Shown: positions 19,501 through 26,613 of the stretch, in pieces
How positions within the stretch are numbered: the stretch's first letter is position 1
How the letters are laid out: every line of letters starts with the position of its first letter
Assembly: GCA_039809865.1 (NCBI GenBank)
Contig: JBDHVW010000014.1
Location: forward strand, 61,237 to 125,236
Source: QWHO01 sp039809865
Lineage (GTDB): Bacteria; Vulcanimicrobiota; Xenobia; Xenobiales; QWHO01
Direction of reading: 5' to 3'
DNA: 64,000 nucleotides
The notes under the pieces: model-generated
Told to the model about the DNA's origin: nothing
What the model saw: only the letters and a program-made list of their open reading frames with translations
The model's database searches: none
Program-made: the position numbers and the translations under genes

Positions 19501-22500
19501 CCAGCTTGATGGCGCCCGTGCTGCCGGCCGAGGCGGTCACGCTGCCGAGCGACTCGATCTCCAGGGTGTCCGTGGTGCCGATCCCCTTCTGGGCGTTCAG
19601 CACGAGGTTGCGGCCCCCGAGATCGACCGACGCGTCCAGGGGGGCAGCTTCCAGCAAGCGCCCGGGCGTGGTGACGGTGATGTCCCGTCCCAGCACGACC
19701 CCGACCAGGATGTCACTGTTGGCGCCGGAGGTCGTCAACGTTACATCCGACGTCGAGGAGTTCGTCCGCACGTCCGTGGCCGTGATCAGACCATTGTTGA
19801 CCAGCGTGATCGCGCCCGTGGTGGTGAAGACGTTGACGGCCAGGGCTCCTCCCCCGTTCTGGGTCAGCGAAACGGCATTCTTGGCCGTCACCATGACCGT
19901 GGCGGCGGAGGCGCTGGTGTTGCTCACGTTGACCCCGGCCCCACTGGTGGTGGCTGTCAGGAGCTGGCTGGCCAGCTCGAGCCGGTCGAGCTGCCCGATG
20001 GCGTTCGCGGACAGGCTCAAAGTGGGCGCCATCAGGTCGATGCCGGGGTCGGGCGCGCTCTCCTCGAGCGTGCCGCTGGCGACGCCGACCGACACCTGCG
20101 TATTGGAGCGGACATTCCCCACGTAGAGATTGCCCGAGCCCAGGACGGTCAACTGCGTGGAGCCCGTGGACTGCGTCGTGCCCACCGTCAGATCGGCCCC
20201 GTCGTTCAAGATGGCCAGCAAATCCGAGGAGGCATTGGCCGCCTGCACCGTCAGAAGCTTGCCTCCGGACTGCGAGAACACCAGTTGGCCGCCGCCCGCC
20301 AGGTTGGTGACCGTGACCGCCCCGGTGGGAACGCTGGTCAGATTGATGCCGCCCGAAGTGGTCGTGGCCGCGAGAGTCGCTCCGTCGAGCTCGAGCAGGG
20401 AGATGCCGGTGCCCGCCGCGAGCGTCACGCCCGCCGCCGTCAGGTCGGCCGCCGCGTCGAGCCCGCTCTCGGTGATGGCGGCGCCGGCCGTCACCGCGAT
20501 CTGGTCGGGGGCGGAGACGTTGCTCAGCAGGACGCTGCCGGCTGCCGTCAGCGTGACATCCTGCCCTGCCCCCAGGGCGGTCACCGTGCCGGCCGTGAGG
20601 TCGCCCCCGGCATGCAGGGTGACGCTTCCCGTTCCGGACACGACCGCCGAGGTGACGTCCAGGTTGGCGAGTTGCTTGTCGTAGAAGAGCGCGCCGGGGG
20701 CCGACAGGGTCACCACGCAGGCCGAGGCTCCGTCGTCCACGAGATGGATTCCGCCGGCCGCCGTGGTGGCCACGACCGACGAGCTGGCAATCTTCAGGTC
20801 GATTCCGGTGCCCGCGTCCAGGGACAGGGTTCCCGCCAACGCGCTGGTGGGCCCTGAAATCTGCCCGTCCGTCGTCAGGGTGACGGTGTTGGCGGACAGA
20901 GCGCCGACCTCGATGCTCCCGCCCGCCGCCTCGTTGGTCAGCCCGACCGACCCGCCCGCCCCGCCGGCCAGCTTGACGTCGGCCGTGGTCAGACTGGCGT
21001 CGCCCAGGGCGGCCTGCACGGTGAGATCGACGTGCTGGGCGGCCTGCGCAAAGGTGATGTCGCCCGTCCCCGTCTCGACCTGCAGCGACACCGTGGAGGG
21101 CCCCGAAGCGGTGTTGGTCACGATCAGGTCGCCAGCCACGGTGTCCGCCGTCAGGACGTTGGTCGCCGTCTGGAGCGCGCCGATTCCCGTCTGGGCGGTC
21201 AGAGCGAGGCTGCCGCCCGCCAGGCTGGTGCCCGTCTGCGTGATGGCCTCCACCGAGTCGATCACGACCGCGCCCGAAACGGCCGCGATGCCGGTGCCCA
21301 GCACCACGTCGCCGCTGGTCGTGGTGGCCAGGGTGAGCCCTTTGCCGGCGCCGCCCACGGTGATGTTCTGGGCATTGAAGTCGGCTCCGTCCACGCCCAG
21401 CGAGACGTTGCCATTGGTCGTGCTCACGCTGGTGAGGACGAGGTTGCCCAGGTTGACCAGCGAGAGATCGGTGCCCGCCGTGGCGGTCAATCCCCCCACC
21501 CCGACGCTGGTCTGCAGCAGCGAGATAGAGCCCGTGGCCGTCAGGTCGATGGTGCGGGCCTCCAGGTCGGCCTCCGGGTCGTCCACGTACTGCGCGATGG
21601 AAGCGGCGCTGAGTTTGAGCGTGTTGACTCCCGCCACCGTGACCGAGTCGACCGTCATGCCATCCGCGGTGGAGACGTCGAGGCTGCCGTGGTTGACGAC
21701 GACGCTGGTGAGGTCGAGACCGTTTCCGGCATCGTGCAGCGTGACGTCCCCCACGCCCAGGACCTGGATCTCCAGCGAGGAGGCGTCGATCTCCAGCGAT
21801 CCGTCGGTCCCAAAGCTGTTGTAAAGCACCAGCTCGCCCGTGGGATTGGAGATCTTGACGCCGCTGCCCGAGCCGATGACCTGCGTGTTCCCGCGGATCT
21901 TGACCTGGCCGCCCTCGGCCGTCAGGCTCTCGATGGTCAGGTCGCCGCCGTTGACGTTGAGGTCCATGGTTCCCGACCCGTGAATCCGCATGTCCTGGAC
22001 CAGGACCTCGCCGCCGCTCTCGAACTGGTTGAAATCGAGGCCCTCGAAATGCTCGAGCACCGCTCGTCCGCCGGCGTGGTCCACGGCCACGCCGCCATTG
22101 AGACTGGTCAGGACGTAGGTGACCTCGGGGGTGAGGGCCGCCACGTTGAGCGAGACGAATCCGTTATCCGTGCTCGCCTCGAGGCGGGTCCCGACTTCCA
22201 GCTCGGGGCGATTGAGACCGCCCAGGCCGGTCAGGGCGCTCATCGTGAGCGTACCGGCGGCGGAAAGGTCGATTTGCGGGTCGAACCCGGCTTCCTCGAT
22301 GTTGCCGGTCGTGTTCAGCAGGCTGACGTTGCCGGCAGCCGTGAAGTCCGCCAGGCCCAGGGTGCCGACGTGCTCGCTGAAGGAAAAGCTGTCCACGTCC
22401 ACCGTGCCGGTCAGTTCCTGGCTCACGTAGGAGACGGTCTCCCCGGACCCGGTGATGCTCACGTCGCCGCCCGTGGTGGAGACGCTCAGGACATCGGGAG

Positions 22501-25500
22501 CCGTCGTCAGGCTGTAGGTCGTGCCCGCATCGGTGTTGGTAACGCTGGTGGCAACGCTGGTGGCGCCGAGCTCGAGCGCGCTGACCTGACCGATACCGGC
22601 CTGGGCGGTCAGCACGATGCTCCCGGCGGTGATATCGGCCGCGCCGTCCGTGCCGAACTCGTCGATCGCCCCGGCGGGAGTCGTGAGCGCCACGGTGCCG
22701 GAGGCCGCCACGCTGGCCACCAGCAGGTTGCCGCCCGTGTTGGTCAGGTAGAGATCGCCGCTCGGCCGGTTCACCACCAGCCCGGAGGCGGACAGAGAGA
22801 CCGAGTCCGCCCCCTGACTCACTGCGATGGTGCCGTTATTGGTGGTGAGCGACAGGGGGAAGGGCAGGCCCGAGATGGACTGCAGGGCCAGGGTTCCGCC
22901 GCTGGCGGTGGAGGTGGCGCTCAGAGAAGCGTTGCCGAAGACCTCGGGCACGCTGGTCAGGCCGATCTGGCTGGCGGACAGAGTCACGGTGTGACCGAGG
23001 ATGTCGTCGCTGCCGTCCGCGCCCGACTCGTCCAGGGTGCCCGTGGTGGTCAGGGTCACTCCGTAGCCGCTCAACAGTCCGACCGTCACGTTGCCAGCCG
23101 CGCTCACGTTGATGTCAAGCGGCGCCGTGAGGCTGCCCACGGTCAGGTCGCCGTCGGTGGATAGCAGGATCTCGCCGAAATCCGAGGAGAGTGTCGACAC
23201 CGCAAGGGCTCCCCCCTGATTGCGCAAGACGATGGACCCGTCGGCCGTGGCCGACAGGTCGAGGACGTCGGCGTCGAGCGCGCCGAGGCCGGCGCCGGCG
23301 GTGAGGACCAGGCCGGTACCCGAGGTAAGCTCGCTGCCCGGGTCCGGGCCCGAGGCCACGATACTGCTGGCGCTCGTGGCCGTGATCGTGCCGGTCGCCG
23401 TCACCGAGTCGAGGACGAGATTCCCCGTCGATTGGAGGGACACCGACCCGTTCTCGGTCGCGACCGTCGTGGCCGTCAGCGCGCTGGCGACGAGGCTGAT
23501 GTTGCCGTTGCCGGTGTGGGCGTCGACGACCATGGCGTCGAGCGGGGACGCCAGGTTGATCGCTCCGGTGAGCGTATCGGCCGAGACGTTCGTGCCCCCG
23601 ACCACTTCGAGCGTGGCGACCGTGCCGATGCCCGCACCCGCCGTGAGAGTGAGGGTGCCGCCCACGACGTCGCCGGCCGCGTCGTCGAGCGCCTCCTCGA
23701 TGAGCGCGCCCGCGCTCAGGCTGACCTGGTTGGCCAGCGCCTCGGCGTGCCCCACGATGACGCTGCCGCCCGTGGCCGTGAGGGTGATGTTCCCGGAGCC
23801 TCCCGCCTGGGCCTCGTAGACGGTCAGGGTCGTGTTGGTGGTCAGGTCGATGTTCCCGTCGATGGTGGTGGCGGAGGTCACCGTCAGGCCATTGATGCCG
23901 ACCACGCTCAGCGATCCGGCCGAGGAAAGGGTCGCGGCATTCGGGGTCGCGAGCTCGAGCGCGCCGTTGATCTGGCCGATCCCGCCGCTGGTCGCGCTCA
24001 GGCTGATGCCCTGAGCAAAGACGTCGGTGGTCCCGTCGGCATCGGGGAACTCGTCGATGGAGCCGCCCGTGACGCTGAGCGTCGTGTTGGCCGCCAGGTC
24101 ATCCAGCGCGACGGCTCCGCCGTGCGTGATGGTCACGGTCTCGGCGTGAGCGTTGGAAAGCGTGAGGTCGCCCGGTCCCGTGGCCGTGAAGCTCCCGCCC
24201 CGAGTCTCGATGCTCGCCAGAGCGGTGGCGCCGCGGGTCCCCGATTCGAGGCTGAGATCGAGGCCCTCGCCAAAGTTGGTGGTGATCTCGGCGTTGAGCG
24301 TGATGCCGCCTTGCGCTCCCGAGATCAAAGTCAGCGAAACCGGGTTGGCCAGCGTGACGATGATGGGCGCGTCGGCCAACTGCACGATGTCGCTGTCCTC
24401 GGAGCCGGTCGTGATGGCGGCGTCGATGGTGACGTTCGTCCCGCTCTCGAGCTGACCCACGATGAAGGAGCTCTCGATGTCGTTGGGCTGGTCGGCCGCG
24501 CTGACGATCCGCACCGTCTCGGGGTCGATCAGCAGGCTGCCGCCGGGGGCGTGCACGGCGCCGGTCAGCCTCAGGTAGCGCCCGGAGGTCTCGACGGTGC
24601 CTCCGTTGGCCTGTAAGGTGCCCGCCATGGAGGTGTTCTCCGCGCCCCAGACCACGATGTTGCCGCCGTCCTGCGCCTGCACGGTGCCGGTGGCGGCGAC
24701 GTTCGTTCCCAGAATCTGGATATCGCGACCGCCCTGGATCGTGCCGGCCTGCACCAGCGCGCCCTCCCCGCCCACCAGTTTCACCTGGCCGTTCTCCTCG
24801 ATCATCTGCGAGGCCGAGACGCCCCCCACCGCATGCTGCAGCACGCTGCTGACGGCCTCGGGCGTGAGCACCACGGTGCCCTCGTGCTGCCCGGTGCTGA
24901 CCTGGAAGTTGACCAGGTTGCGTCCGTCGAGGTTGAGCGTGACTTCGTTGCCCGCTCCCAGCGCCACCTTGCCCAGGTTGGCCACGATCAGGCCCTCGTT
25001 GGAGACGAGCGGGGCGGTCAGCACGACGTATCCCTCGTCGCTGACGGTGATCGTCCCCTGATTGACCACGCTGGCCAGGTCGAGGTTGCTGTCCTGAACG
25101 AAGTGATAGTTGCCGCTGAGAAAGCCCTCGTCGCTGATCTGCAGGGTGGTGGCGACCAGCGAGCCCACATCCACCTGGCTTCCCGGGCCGAAGAGGATGC
25201 CGTTCGGGTTGACCAGGAAGAGCTGTCCGTTGGCCTGCAGCTTGCCCAGGATGACGCTGGGGTCGCCCCCGGTCACCCGATTGAGGATGACCGCCATCTC
25301 GTTGGGCTGCACGAATCGCACCAGCTCGTTGCGGTCGATGCTGAACCTGCGCCAGTCGATGATGGCCCGGTCGGTGAGCTGCTGCACCGTGGTGGTCCCG
25401 GGCGTCTGCTGGATGGTCGCGCTGCCCGCCCGCACCTGGCCGCCCTGCGGCTCGGCCACGGCGCTGACCGACAGCAATCCAAAGATGAGAGCAGCAGCAG

Positions 25501-25516
25501 CGACGGACTTGTTCAA
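16538..25516 (-). CDS. Giant filamentous-haemagglutinin/TpsA-like exoprotein (about 2992 aa)
   Basis: The frame opens at 25699, but the signal peptide begins at a TTG (25516) preceded by GGGGGAGGG eight bases away. That start gives MNKSVAAAALIFGLLSVSAVA with cleavage before EPQGG, and about 2992 residues. The N-terminal TPS domain contains LVNPNGILFGPGSQVDVG. The rest is a repetitive beta-helix with periodic acidic motifs of the form ExxxDPxxDl followed by GIG. The C-terminus (IVSPTNTLIKLNAPPG...FNGVLVP) matches that of the downstream paralogue. Predicted secreted adhesin-type surface fibre. The two genes are the same architecture in tandem, a duplication with much divergence in the repeats. 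No dedicated TpsB transporter is encoded in the window. Confidence 0.92.
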   Translation of the reverse strand: MNKSVAAAALIFGLLSVSAVAEPQGGQVRAGSATIQQTPGTTTVQQLTDRAIIDWRRFSIDRNELVRFVQPNEMAVILNRVTGGDPSVILGKLQANGQLFLVNPNGILFGPGSQVDVGSLVATTLQISDEGFLSGNYHFVQDSNLDLASVVNQGTITVSDEGYVVLTAPLVSNEGLIVANLGKVALGAGNEVTLNLDGRNLVNFQVSTGQHEGTVVLTPEAVSSVLQHAVGGVSASQMIEENGQVKLVGGEGALVQAGTIQGGRDIQILGTNVAATGTVQAQDGGNIVVWGAENTSMAGTLQANGGTVETSGRYLRLTGAVHAPGGSLLIDPETVRIVSAADQPNDIESSFIVGQLESGTNVTIDAAITTGSEDSDIVQLADAPIIVTLANPVSLTLISGAQGGITLNAEITTNFGEGLDLSLESGTRGATALASIETRGGSFTATGPGDLTLSNAHAETVTITHGGAVALDDLAANTTLSVTGGSIDEFPDADGTTDVFAQGISLSATSGGIGQINGALELATPNAATLSSAGSLSVVGINGLTVTSATTIDGNIDLTTNTTLTVYEAQAGGSGNITLTATGGSVIVGHAEALANQVSLSAGALIEEALDDAAGDVVGGTLTLTAGAGIGTVATLEVVGGTNVSADTLTGAINLASPLDAMVVDAHTGNGNISLVASALTATTVATENGSVSLQSTGNLVLDSVTATGTITATSASSIVASGPDPGSELTSGTGLVLTAGAGLGALDADVLDLSATADGSIVLRNQGGALAVSTLSSDFGEILLSTDGDLTVGSLTAPLDINVSAAGNVTVGLLSGYGVTLTTTGTLDESGADGSDDILGHTVTLSASQIGLTSVPEVFGNASLSATSTASGGTLALQSISGLPFPLSLTTNNGTIAVSQGADSVSLSASGLVVNRPSGDLYLTNTGGNLLVASVAASGTVALTTPAGAIDEFGTDGAADITAGSIVLTAQAGIGQVSALELGATSVATSVTNTDAGTTYSLTTAPDVLSVSTTGGDVSITGSGETVSYVSQELTGTVDVDSFSFSEHVGTLGLADFTAAGNVSLLNTTGNIEEAGFDPQIDLSAAGTLTMSALTGLGGLNRPELEVGTRLEASTDNGFVSLNVAALTPEVTYVLTSLNGGVAVDHAGGRAVLEHFEGLDFNQFESGGEVLVQDMRIHGSGTMDLNVNGGDLTIESLTAEGGQVKIRGNTQVIGSGSGVKISNPTGELVLYNSFGTDGSLEIDASSLEIQVLGVGDVTLHDAGNGLDLTSVVVNHGSLDVSTADGMTVDSVTVAGVNTLKLSAASIAQYVDDPEADLEARTIDLTATGSISLLQTSVGVGGLTATAGTDLSLVNLGNLVLTSVSTTNGNVSLGVDGADFNAQNITVGGAGKGLTLATTTSGDVVLGTGIAAVSGAVVIDSVEAITQTGTSLAGGSLALTAQTGIGALQTATNVLTADTVAGDLIVTNTASGPSTVSLQVETGTGDITFAQAAQHVDLTVQAALGDASLTTADVKLAGGAGGSVGLTNEAAGGSIEVGALSANTVTLTTDGQISGPTSALAGTLSLDAGTGIDLKIASSSVVATTAAGGIHLVDDGASACVVTLSAPGALFYDKQLANLDVTSAVVSGTGSVTLHAGGDLTAGTVTALGAGQDVTLTAAGSVLLSNVSAPDQIAVTAGAAITESGLDAAADLTAAGVTLAAGTGISLLELDGATLAATTTSGGINLTSVPTGAVTVTNLAGGGQLVFSQSGGKLLTVQAANASSDLLAILNDGADLTVGTTQSTGSTQLTVLGSGNLYVGNVRSNTQVSVGVASGTLEESAPDPGIDLMAPTLSLSANAIGQLDRLELASQLLTATTSGAGVNVSNTSASAATVMVTAKNAVSLTQNGGGALAVNVFTTTGAITLVNNGLITATDVRTNSSTSDVTLTTSGANSDILVGVVLGRDITVTTPGRLLEAAPLDASVDLGGRNLVLNAQKGIGTTDTLEIESLGSVTASAGSTGAIKLAAPLGPLTLNSVSTSNGSITISGTGDLTATLVTAGGAGSDVTLSAALILVDSVTAADAIALTATGGLVESTSDPVADLTGASIVLDGGFISLQTATPSLTATARQATASTLANAPASASTVQLHSQIDMTYAQTGGQSLNLLDADTVNGHLTVTTGGALTATDVEAGGSGFVSLTSAGDMLVGRVVAAGDTVVLRPSGALNELGSDASLDIAGALVDLRGPNGIGSLGAIEVNVTGSLIAQVSGAGALNLADIGGGLSATNVTTTTGNLTLSATGGDLDAQLVTSGGGNLALTTVGSGNVHANQVSTTGDVSVVSAGLLDSGMISPGVTGNQVNLTAAGSIALFLSSNTVQATAVGIDLLENGGLDVLSANAGTGDLTLTSVGGTLSVGTASGRIVTLTGSNGAGVLVNDVSATVSLSVTGGSLEELGVDPTADLTAPRLTLATQSGIGQLATVETSTPRVQTATVNGTGRIALRNVGALEVVSATTANGAIAIASDAGDLLADSLSAGGSGSNVTLTTTTSGNIRVGDVQAVGDFVIITAVGAIEETTPDNPADVTGSTVRLTAGTGIGVANRLEVDATTLTPVVTGPGAISVADMAGGVTVTGASTADGAIQLLAVSGSLTATSLTAGGTGRNVVLTASNGGSVLLGSVVALDDNITVSATGGSINELGSDAAEDLSANNLNLASALGVGNLGALEVKTAVLTASTLSAGANIAVSDLTATLTAASVTSAGGVDLSAMGTLTLTSVTAGNNGVTATSTSKVVVGSVDSAGSVALTAGTSIEEDGDAGVDITAPTSRITLQAVTGIGAVDALETDGLLWNAHVTGVGAIRLTDAAGTSITAEDVDTASGDIVLVARNQQLVAQDVQATGGFANLTSQTSGDLKLGLVSATGAVNLTAAGGVDELGSDAADDLVAGANSTIRALGGGIGLSSNAPEVRVTNATLGVSATTQSAGISVLLAGIVSPTNTLIKLNAPPGLVFFNGVLVP
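25146..25210. repeat. 65-bp exact repeat, copy 2
   Basis: Identical to 16080-16144, inside the TPS secretion domain of the 2992-aa gene. The surrounding roughly 400 bp are also strongly similar between the genes but not identical. Confidence 0.85.
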
Positions 25517-25580
25517 CGGACCGACCCTCCCCCGAGTGATGTCCGCTTTAGTTACTTTTGCTCTCGAAAAGTCCTGTTGG
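25517..25580 (-). promoter_or_regulatory. Leader with hairpin and conserved motif upstream of the 2992-aa exoprotein gene
   Basis: On the - strand: CAGGACTTTT, hairpin ACTTTT-CGAGAGC-AAAAGT (plus-strand 25554-25572), then TAACTAAAGCGGAC and GGGGGAGGG before the TTG start. The layout matches the leader of the paralogue while stem bases differ compensatorily. It could be a promoter/operator region or an RNA element. Confidence 0.5.
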
Positions 25581-26168
25581 CTACGCGCCAGACCCCCGCA
25601 GACGCTCCACGGATCGCGCCACAAAGGCCTCTCCAGCGGCTTGCCCGACCTTGAACAAACCAATCGTGCCGACGACGGCTCCCGCCACGCCCCCGACAAT
25701 CTCTCCCACGGCCCCGTTCACGACGCGGCGGCCGGTGCCGGCCTCGTCCGGGTTCCCCGGCAGCTTCGTCAACACCGCGTCCACCCAGCGGTCGCTGCCG
25801 GTCTGGACGCGCTCGCGGACGCCCTCACCCTGGATGCGCCACATCAGGTGGCCGCCGACGGTGCCCAGCACCGCTCCCACGGGGCCGCCGCCCAGAGCCG
25901 ACGCGGCCGCCAGGTTGGCGGTCAGCGCGCCCTGGAAAGCCGCCTCCTTATGCTCGGTGACCCGCGCGCCGTGCAGCGCTCCTTCCGCCCCTCCCGCGCA
26001 GGCGTTCACGAGCATTCCGCTGGTGCCGAACACGAGTCCCACGGCGAAGCCGGCGACCTTGCGCGCGGCCCACTCGACGCAGTCGCCGACGCCGCGCTCC
26101 TCTTCTTCTGCAGGCGGCTTCTCCTGGCGGGTGATGGGCAGAGTACGGCTGGTGATGCTGCTAATCAT
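25581..26168 (-). CDS. Glycine/alanine-rich protein with possible membrane-inserting segments
   Basis: 195 residues from the ATG at 26168 (an in-frame ATG at 26180 would add four). The start overlaps the exosortase stop by eight bases, mirroring the eight-base overlap between the exosortase and its upstream gene, so translation is probably coupled. After a charged N-terminus (TRQEKPPAEEEERG), two stretches rich in Gly, Ala and Val (about 45-110 and 155-180) with GxxxG-like spacing resemble glycine-zipper membrane segments. A basic tail ends VERLRGSGA. No family recognised. It may be a membrane-associated partner of the sorting system. Confidence 0.65.
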   Translation of the reverse strand: MISSITSRTLPITRQEKPPAEEEERGVGDCVEWAARKVAGFAVGLVFGTSGMLVNACAGGAEGALHGARVTEHKEAAFQGALTANLAAASALGGGPVGAVLGTVGGHLMWRIQGEGVRERVQTGSDRWVDAVLTKLPGNPDEAGTGRRVVNGAVGEIVGGVAGAVVGTIGLFKVGQAAGEAFVARSVERLRGSGA

Positions 26169-26613
26169 GCCCCGGAGCATACTCCAGCGGGCGCGAGGAG
26201 GTGTGAACGCGAGGTTGCCACCTGACCACCCACTCCAGAACCAGGAAGAAGACGACGCCCGCGACGACCTCGTGGCAAAGCTCCCAGGCGACGCCGCGGT
26301 AGAGCAACCAGAAACCGCCCACCAGGCGCACCAGGTTCAGCACCAAGAGGCCTCCGAAGAACGCCAGGAGCCTGCGCCCGCTGGGCCAGAGCAGAGGCAC
26401 GGCCCCGCAAAAGACGTCGATCATCGTGCACGAGATGCCGATGGTGATCGGGTGTCCCGGCAGAGCGAGGCTGACGTCGCCCAGCCGGCTGACGGGCAGG
26501 CCGAGGAGGGCGCACAGAGCGACGCAAGCGCCGCAGGTCCAGGCGCGCAGCGCATGCCACTGGAGGCTGTGGGCAAAGAGCACCCCCAGCACGACCAGCG
26601 GGACCTTACGCAT
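26161..26613 (-). CDS. Compact exosortase/archaeosortase-family protein
   Basis: 150 residues with about five hydrophobic segments. The three residues that define exosortases are in place: Cys62 in ISCTMID (compare CSGIRS of classic enzymes), Arg96 in LNLVRL, and His114 in CHEVVAGVVFF. These residues form the cysteine-protease-like site that cleaves C-terminal sorting signals at the membrane and transfers the protein to an anchor. It is far shorter than typical exosortases (about 250-500 residues) and lacks the extra N-terminal helices. The ATG lies inside the end of the FG-GAP protein gene (8-base overlap). That protein ends in a hydrophobic helix plus arginines, so this looks like a dedicated enzyme-substrate pair. 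Confidence 0.8.
   Translation of the reverse strand: MRKVPLVVLGVLFAHSLQWHALRAWTCGACVALCALLGLPVSRLGDVSLALPGHPITIGISCTMIDVFCGAVPLLWPSGRRLLAFFGGLLVLNLVRLVGGFWLLYRGVAWELCHEVVAGVVFFLVLEWVVRWQPRVHTSSRPLEYAPGHD

Noticed and set aside
8909..23164. Several very long + strand open frames opposite the giant exoprotein genes
   Set aside because: Low-complexity Arg/Gly/Val/Asp sequence without start signals; the - strand frames have signal peptides, ribosome-binding sites and recognisable domains.
25517..25699. N-terminal extension of the 2992-aa exoprotein to 25699
   Set aside because: The extension places about 61 Arg/Ser-rich residues before the signal peptide; the TTG at 25516 has a strong ribosome-binding site and matches the paralogue start.
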